Of a stretch of 30,372 nucleotides of DNA, positions 23,928 to 30,372 are shown piece after piece. Made by a program: the position numbers and the translations under genes. Origin of the DNA: Porogramme epimiltina (taxonomy: Eukaryota; Basidiomycota; Agaricomycetes; Polyporales; Polyporaceae); the NCBI GenBank assembly GCA_900155495.1, contig FTLJ01000294.1, positions 1 through 30,372 on the forward strand. The letters are read 5' to 3'. Position 1 is the first letter of the stretch. Every line of letters starts with the position of its first letter. The notes under the pieces were generated by a model. That model was not told the DNA's origin, did no database searches, and saw only the letters and a list, made by a program, of their open reading frames with translations.

Positions 23928-25777
23928 ATGGCATCGGGCAGCAGGGAAGACGTGTCCCGGGAGGTTATCGAGGCCACGGCCGCAACCCTGGACTTTCCCA
24001 ACACCTTCGGAGCGTACTTCATCTGCACATGTATAGGATGCATGTATGTGCCTCCCGCTTCCTCAAGCTTTCTTCAGAATTTTGTGCTGTGAATCTCATG
24101 CTAACAAACCATGCCGGAACCTGACGCTATACGCGTGCGTCGCATACTATAGGCTTTCTGGTCTTACTGTCCATCAGGCATATCTCTACTTCCGTATGTA
24201 TACCAAGGACCGCTGGCTTTTAAAGTCCACTGTGAGTAATTTATAGAAGATATGCTACCTTCCCTGACCGATTTTCCCCTTGCGTGTTGCGACATTTTTT
24301 AGGTGTTATCGGTTCTGTGAGTGTTGTTCTAAGTTCCGGGAGAAGACTACAAGATGAACATGGCCGATCATTACAATTTGTGGATTGGGCAGAGTAATAG
24401 ATATTCTACACAGTGCAACGAGTATACACATAGTGTAGGTATCAACCCTATGACTCAATGATAACGCCTAAGTGCAAATACTGATTGTTCCTCTAGATAT
24501 TTTTATCTCGCCAAAAACTACTTCCATCCTCAACGTCTTGTGTACGGAGTATGGTGGGTGGCGCTCTACTCTCCGTTTCCATAAACTAAATGTTGAACAC
24601 CCACTGCAGGTCGTCTAGAGTGGGTAGACACTCCATAGCAAGTGTACTTTCTGACCATCTCATGCTCGAGCAGCTCATTATTGCAGAAACCGTAAGAATG
24701 GTTCCATAAACAGATTATATCATACTGTAAACCTAAAATCACTCTAGGGTGTGATGATATTTATCGTCCATGGCTTCCATGCTCATCGCATGATCATTTG
24801 TACGTTTCCGTACAGGAAGAGCCCTATACCGCATTCTTGAAGTTGACCTCCGACCCCTTATTAACTAGTAGGACGCAAAAAAGTACTTACCGTGCTTCTA
24901 GTAAGCATGAACGTCTTTCTGAGACACACTCTTAATTGACAAAGGTCTTTAGTGCGTTCTACTTTGCGCTGAGCTGGGTTAGCAATCTTCCTAAATACGT
25001 TCCCTGCAGCTTTACAGTGCTTACAATTTTCCATTGATCCAGGTATCGCCATTGCCGCCTCAGTCGAATGGTAGGACTTATACCTTCTGCATTCTCACGA
25101 TGGTTAATTGTTCGTATCATAGTTTCATGGCCACTTCCCTGATCATGGAGCTGCAACACTTTACAGTAGGAGCGCTTGTTATACTCTTTCATTGTCTTAT
25201 ACATAATAGCACTTCCCACAGTGGCTCATATGGGCAGTTCTGGGTACTGCGCTATTTGTGGACATTCTCTCCACGTTGACCACGGTGTGGACCATATATA
25301 GTTATAGGACAGGAACGAGGCGGACGAATTCGATGATCCATTTCCTTACTGTCTATAGTCTCAACACAGGAGTGTCTACAAGTGCTGTCGTAGTTGTAGC
25401 CTTGTTATCGGTGCGTGCGTGCTTCAGAGACACATTTGTTGCAAAAATTGATCCCCGTGACTGTGTAGAGCATCATAATGAGGACGAACCTCATCTATGG
25501 TGGTACCCTAATTGTTGGGACAAAGAGTGCGTGCATACTCATGCCTCGCGGCCTTGATACTGACCATGTTCATTTACAAATCTCTCCCCCTAGTGTACTC
25601 CAACTCTCTGATATCGATGTGAGCTTCAAGTTTCTCTAGTGTTACGACAGAACCATTGACGGACTTTTCGAAAGGCTCAATGCCCGCACATCAGTCACAA
25701 ATGTTGATCCTTCATTACACTTCGGAACCAATTCCATGAAGTCATTTTCTCCCAAGGCTCTAAAGACTCGGGACTAG
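23928..25777 (+). CDS. DUF6534 seven-helix membrane protein, copy D
   Basis: Sixteen exons: 23928-24043, 24153-24231, 24303-24316, 24393-24434, 24497-24553, 24610-24619, 24674-24691, 24748-24799, 24869-24900, 24953-24977, 25043-25070, 25123-25165, 25222-25410, 25469-25526, 25594-25618 and 25675-25777. They give 891 nt, 296 aa, without internal stop. Introns are 52-109 nt, GT-AG. The N-terminus (EATAATLD, FGAYFICTCIGCM, HQAYLYFRMYTKD) matches copy A. The DUF6534 domain is clear: WLIWAVLGTALFVDIL, RTGTRRTNSMIHFLTVYSLN, LIYGG, MYSNSLISMLNARTSV. The tail is only about 30 residues. Differences from copy C: the intron between the two 26-nt exons is absent (52-nt exon), the 53-nt exon is split 25+28, the 229-nt exon is split 43+189, and the last exon is split after 25 nt. 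Codon use is mixed and AT-richer than in copies A-C. Function unknown. Confidence 0.84.
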
Positions 25778-26709
25778 CAGAGCGAGCCTATTTTGAACTC
25801 CGTGATTGCGAGAGGTTGCACTCAGCTACTATTTCCAATGTACGTAGCCCAGACCGAGTAACCCGGGTGCTTTGCACGGTCACCCGCTGTATTGAATACG
25901 TCCACCCCGAACACAAACATTGTTCCTGTATGATTGCTGCATTCATTGGAAGAAGTTGTCTCGATAAGCTCCATACCCCTGTCTAAAGTTCGCAGACTAG
26001 CGGCAAACTAGTCGTGAGCGTCTGGATTGAGTAGGCCGGAGGACGCCGGCGGCCCGACCGAACAATTACCACAGACGCCCACCCCCTCTTATCGTTTACT
26101 CTTATTGCCTGCAATTGCGCTCCCTGTATGCTGACTTCCTTTCCGGAGAGCAGTGTCTCCTTATTCCTCAGGGTCTATATGAGTGTATATGACAGGATAT
26201 CGAGGTTCAATCCAATGGCTCACTCTCGAAGACAATGACTTTCCCTAGATCAGCGAAGTTCGCGTCTCAGCTTGATCATGGCCAGATCCCTCACGAAACG
26301 CCACCGCCACAGCACCGCGCTAAACTGCCCGCCGAGAGAATGCACAGCGTATGTACTCTAGGAGTCTTGCTTTATCGACCCCCCTTTCCGTTCGTTAAGA
26401 CTTTCCGACACTTGGGCAACTCCTTGATCTTCTTTGATATCAAACAGTCGCGGGCCGCGTCCAGAGTCCGAAGTTCTTCGACTGCGATTAAGTGGAACCA
26501 AACCCGGCCCACAGAAAGTGATGGGGAAACCGCACCCGCTCACGGCGACGTACTTCCTCCGCGCTATCAGTCATCCGTTGGCACTTTGTCTGATGACCCG
26601 CAAACCAGTGTCCTATGCCCGAGCGCCCCCGCGGCGGGCCGAGGGAGGGGACGGTATATGTATGAGCGGTGCGTGTAGGAAGCGTGATTTGAGGGACCCT
26701 CTTTTCAAA
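25778..26709. other. Intergenic region between copies D and E
   Basis: No supported gene. A stop-free frame overlapping the end of copy D runs to 25986 without a start codon at its beginning. The copy E promoter lies at the right end. An ORF at 26235-26678 has no recognisable motif and ends in the promoter, so it is not called. Confidence 0.55.
26653..26662 (+). promoter_or_regulatory. TATA-like element of copy E
   Basis: GGTATATGTA lies about 50 nt before the copy E start, the same spacing as the TATA-like blocks of copies B and C. The preceding DNA is G-rich (GGGAGGGGAC). Confidence 0.5.
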
Positions 26710-29047
26710 ATGACCGCCCCTTCTCTCAATGCGACGAACATTCCCGCTACCCTGGCCTTCAAGCCGCCACTTCCGGCACTGGACAACACTCTAGGGGCGC
26801 TGTTATTGGGAACTTTCATTGGCCTCATGTAGGTGTTCAGCTCGCGGGCACGGGTGTATGTTCGCTCATAGGGGGATTTTTTTGGCCCCCAGGTTGTACG
26901 GGTTGGTTCTTCACCAATCTCATCGCTACTTTCAACTGTTCCCAAACGATGGGCCTCTTATTCGCATCGTGGTAAGCATAGGGCATCCGGTCAATGCTGG
27001 TATGTTAGGCTGAATTAATGACCGTGTGAAACGTGTAGGTTTTTGGTCTGCTGTAAGCTTCATTCGAGGGACGCGCTGTCGAAGTTTGCAACTGAGGATA
27101 GAATTAAAGATTCTTCGAGACCATCCACACGGTAACATGCATACATGCGAGGTAGGCATGCCCATCTGTTCGTACTGTGTGCACGTCAACTGACCATGAA
27201 CTTAGTTATTCGTACATGGTCACACACTACTTCGAGCCAACCAGTCTACTTGTAGCTACTTGGTCCATTCAGGCAAGTCAAAATTTCGACTGCTAAATCG
27301 CCCCGGAGTAGACACTTTCTAATGTTTACCTGAAGATCCAACCCGTAATCGTAGTAATTATCCCTCATTCACCTCTTTCTTTTCTCCATTAACCCAACTC
27401 CTGGGTACGATTGTAGGCCTGCGCCATCATCATTTCGCAATTGTATGGTCAGATTTGACCATATACTCACTGGTATGTACTGAAGGGCTCGAGATCTACA
27501 GTTTCTTCATGCGGCGAGTCTACCTCAGTAAGAACGCCTCCCCACATTGTCACAAATGGCTACTGACCAAGCCCATGAAGTCAATAAAGCGTATAGGCCA
27601 CTTGTAGTCTTCGCAGTTAGTGCTCTCAACCCAATTATTTTACTCGTCGATCTCTCTGAGCAGATGGTTCATTATCTACACTGCAGGCAGTCCTAGGTTT
27701 CGGTGACAGCTTTTGGTACGTTTTCCCGGTGTCTCCAGACGACTCGAAGTGGCATTATCGCGTCTGCGGTTTGTGCTAAGCGTGGACACTTATAGGATTT
27801 GGGGTGGCATCCACCTATTTTGCGTGAGTTATGGTTCGCGATAATAGTTCTACATGGAAGTCACCGAAGTTCGCTTCCAGGTTCAAAGTCAAAGAATGGG
27901 CACGCTTCGCGCACTTCGCTGTTCGTGTCTCTATACTTGGGGTCACAGTGAATGCGTTCGCTCAAAGCGCCTCTGTTTGTAACAGTGGCTGGATTCAGCA
28001 GGGTTTGGAACTACAACTGCTGCAGACATCCTCATCACTACGCTCCTAATCATAACCCTCCGACGTGGTCGCACTGGCTTCAAAGAGTAGGTGTATATGT
28101 CATACAAGTTGATTTCAAGTAATCACGTCTGCTTCGCCACTAGCACGGACACTACGCTGGACAACATTATCGTGTATACTGTCAACACTGGTGAGGACGA
28201 AGAAGGGATCCCATTAGAGTTCTGAGTATTCTTTGACTCACACGTTGCTCTAGGTCTACTTACAGGGTGAGTGTCAGGAATCATGCCACCACCCTAAAAT
28301 ATCGTCCAACACGGGATAGAGCAGGATATTCAATACTATATCCTTCATTTTTGTGAGTCTTATGCTATGGTATCTGTATACAAGTGGACCTCATTCTGTC
28401 CGGTCTTGAAGGCTATTGCATATCCAAGTAACATGATTTACGAGGGTGTAATCATCGTAGCTACAAAGAGTAAAGACCTCTTTACTACTCAGCTACTTAC
28501 ATTGCTTCTAATGCACGTCTTCACAGTGTACGCAAACTCCGTGTTTGCAGTGTACGTTTCCCTTACATGTCAACCCAATACTGTCCTCGCTCAACACAGA
28601 TATACCCTCTGTAGCCTCAACTCGCGCCACGCTCTCGCAGAGTCCATGGGAAAGAGCAACCCTGGAGGCCCCATTGCTCTCAGCGCACTCCGCTCGCACC
28701 CCAAGTACGGTCTCACCAGCGACCCCCGTCACACGACTTCAGACCCAAAGGTCTGCCACAGAGACGAGAAGTCGTACACTACCGCAGAGCTTTGGGATGT
28801 CCCCGAACTGCGCAGCACAATCGGCTCCGAAAGCACCATGGTTGATGTCCACATCACGCGGGGTGACCTTGAAGCCGGCTCCCAGGTCCAAGCGGGTACG
28901 AACATGGGGGCGGTGGCGCACGATGCGGCGTGGACGCGGGACTTTGGCGGTGAGGATGCGCGCCGGGCGGCGGTGCGTGTGACTGACCCTGGATGGCCCG
29001 GGGCGGTGGTGTACGGCGAGGAGGGGAAAGTCCTGGATATAGCGTGA
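26710..29047 (+). CDS. DUF6534 seven-helix membrane protein, copy E
   Basis: Nineteen exons: 26710-26828, 26893-26971, 27039-27052, 27110-27151, 27206-27272, 27336-27353, 27417-27442, 27502-27527, 27581-27615, 27697-27715, 27796-27823, 27881-27920, 27986-28086, 28144-28190, 28254-28266, 28325-28352, 28412-28469, 28527-28551 and 28615-29047. They total 1218 nt, 405 aa. The N-terminus (PALDNTLGALLLGTFIGLM, HQSHRYFQLFPNDGP) is of the B/C type. The domain includes WLDSAGFGTTTAADIL, IIVYTVNTGLLTG, MIYEGV and MYANSVFAVLNSRHAL. The tail is long, about 140 residues, and polar; it keeps STMVDVHIT, like TMIDIKVTT in copy C. Five exons sum to 40+101+47+13+28 = 229 nt, exactly the single exon of copy C. 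One intron (27273-27335) has a GC donor. The 19-nt exon at 27697 makes helix 4 two residues shorter and is the least certain junction. Such a split gene would look broken to an ORF finder, but no disabling change was found. Confidence 0.8.
27273..27335 (+). other. Likely GC-AG intron in copy E
   Basis: After the codons for W-S-I-Q the sequence continues GCAAGT, where copy C has GTAAGT at the same exon boundary after W-S-I-K. The acceptor TGAAG gives the conserved 18-nt exon. GC-AG introns are an accepted minor class; a sequencing error is the alternative. Confidence 0.65.
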
Positions 29048-30212
29048 TGGAGCGTGCAGAATGTCGCTTGTTATGATAGCAAGTATGTCCGAGGATCACC
29101 ACACGAGCGCCCTGTGTAGCTCCCCCCAATCATAGTCGCGCCACTCCTAAATTATTGTACTCCGAGTCTCTTGGTGTGACGAGAGCTTCTTTTAGATTAC
29201 ATGCGTTACGCGCAGCCAAACTCACTGCCTCGTCCAGAAGCGATTTAGGGTAGGGCTTCGCTGGCCGCGGAAAGGTTGGAAGGGTGACCCCGTATGTCCG
29301 ATAGCATTAGTATGTTGTGGATAAGCTCTCTGACACGTGTGCCATATAAGATTCGCTCTATACACTTGCGGAAGGACACTGTTAGTTGATGATGATATAG
29401 GACGCACGCCACAGCACAGTGTGGTTTCGTTCGCCGCTGCCATGTCGAAATATTAGATGCCAGCCCTACCGTAGGAAATAGTGACCACAGAAAGAAAGGT
29501 CCTCGATGTAGCCCATTTTGAACATCGAAGAGGCGATTACCTTAAATTAAGGCCGTAGAGAGAACCATATATGCTTTGAGGAACGAACGGGAGCGCACAG
29601 AAACCCTTGGACCATAGCCCATCCGAGGCAGACCATGGGGATACCTGGGAGATTGTGGTAGAGGCGATGGCTGCGGTCCGTAAAGCGCCTATCGGCTGCG
29701 ATACGGAAGGTTTCTATGATTAGTAGGAATGCCAGATGGGTGAGGCTGGGTAATAAAACAGGCAACAGACCGCTGACACCTCCGCAAATAGCTCTATATA
29801 CAAGCTGCATTTACCATGTGCAGGCCGTTGTTTCCATCGCTTGCGAGTAGTAAGGAGCTTGGGTCATGTTCAAACCCCTATCAAGCTGTTGAAATCATCG
29901 GGCTGCTGCGCACTTGAATTTGGTTCCACAACACCAATTTCCACAATCACAAGGCGTCCTGATTGACCTCTGCCGTGACTCCCATTGTGTGATAGGTGAG
30001 ACACGATAGAGAATCATAGATAAGACGACACCAGAAAAAGGCTGTCGAGCTGTGCGAGCAAGTATAGAAGAACGCGAAAAGCCCTGCCCTTAAGATCAGT
30101 CACGTGGCGCGTCCTCTCTACCTTCCCCGTGCATGTCGCACTTCCGGCGGCCTTTTCTGAGTCGGTCTCATCCTCCTCGCGTTTTCGTGCGCAAGCGCAA
30201 CACGATTACTTC
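29048..30212. other. Right-hand intergenic region; no confident gene
   Basis: The DNA is AT-richer. A minus-strand frame at 29547-29810 encodes 87 residues, with a hydrophobic stretch GLLPVLLPSLTHLAFLLIIE. It could be one exon of a membrane-protein gene, but no joining exon was found with confidence on either side. A second minus-strand frame at 29222-29443 has no motif. The first part is probably the copy E 3' untranslated region. Confidence 0.5.
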
Positions 30213-30372
30213 ATGACCTATTCAGAGTGAGTACTAGTCTAACCCCTATCCCTACACCTATCATCCGCAAGGGTCGCCCCCACTTCCAGGTCCTCATTGC
30301 GCAATAGTGTCGTCGAGTCCAGCCCGGGGACGGTTCACAATTTAACTTCAAGTGAACGGGATGTCCTTACAA
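30213..30372 (+). CDS. Possible first two exons of a gene leaving the window
   Basis: Tentative. An ATG at 30213 gives a 14-nt exon (MTYS...) ending at a GTGAGT donor at 30227. A CTTCCAG acceptor ending at 30289 starts a second exon that stays open to the window edge (SLRNSVVESSPGTV). The intron would be 63 nt, typical for this locus. The sequence is too short to assign a family, and the start could lie elsewhere. Confidence 0.25.

Noticed and set aside
26202..26213. tRNA B-box-like GAGGTTCAATCC
   Set aside because: The flanking bases do not form a T-arm stem, and no A box or acceptor stem was found at suitable spacing.
27824..27847. A 24-nt intron in copy E, joining at 27848
   Set aside because: Too short for a fungal spliceosomal intron. 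The acceptor ending at 27880 gives a 57-nt intron and a 40-nt exon that aligns better with copies B and C.
23928..29047. Copies D and E as pseudogenes
   Set aside because: Fragmented ORFs first suggested decay. Micro-exon assembly gives uninterrupted frames with conserved exon totals and no disabling change.
1..30372. CRISPR array, bacterial operon, rRNA or complete transposon
   Set aside because: No regularly spaced repeats, no Shine-Dalgarno-led gene runs, no rRNA signatures and no transposase or reverse-transcriptase motifs were seen; the genes are spliceosomal.

Overview
The window looks like nuclear DNA of a GC-rich filamentous basidiomycete. Its genes are split by many short introns, mostly 50-80 nt with GTRNGT-type donors and YAG acceptors. 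They encode membrane-protein families expanded in mushroom-forming Agaricomycetes (DUF6534, DUF6535) and a DHA2-type MFS transporter. No operons, ribosome binding sites, CRISPR arrays, rRNA or convincing tRNA were seen. Exon models were built by hand from splice signals, reading phase and comparison of paralogues inside the window. Family names come from recalled family features, not from a search.

Layout, left to right. (1) Positions 1-377, minus strand: 5' end of a DUF6534-type gene (copy A), cut by the window edge inside its third exon. (2) 378-4486: GC-rich intergenic DNA with many long but unconvincing open frames. (3) 4487-6893, plus: six-exon MFS drug/H+ antiporter-like transporter of 556 aa. 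(4) 6894-9532: no recognisable gene. (5) 9533-11527, plus: DUF6534 copy B, 15 exons, 364 aa. (6) 11528-15710: mostly empty, with one weak two-exon candidate at 12584-13356. (7) 15711-17702, plus: DUF6534 copy C, 14 exons, 359 aa. (8) 17703-20433: no recognisable gene. (9) 20434-23373, plus: seven-exon DUF6535 protein of 856 aa. (10) 23928-25777, plus: DUF6534 copy D, 16 exons, 296 aa. (11) 26710-29047, plus: DUF6534 copy E, 19 exons, 405 aa. (12) 29048-30372: no confident gene; a hydrophobic minus-strand frame and a possible first exon of a gene leaving the window.

The main result is a cluster of five diverged copies of a seven-helix membrane protein. Four are complete once their micro-exons are assembled. 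The copies share almost exactly the same exon lengths (79, 14, 42, 57, 10, 18, 26, 26, 35, 53, 229 and 58 nt) although their protein sequences have diverged strongly. Where copies differ in intron content, the flanking exon lengths still add up to the same total. That supports the models and makes the locus a compact record of intron gain and loss. Copies A and D share one N-terminal type; B, C and E share another. The biological role of DUF6534 and DUF6535 proteins is unknown, and I infer only that they are integral membrane proteins. The MFS transporter may be an unrelated neighbour.
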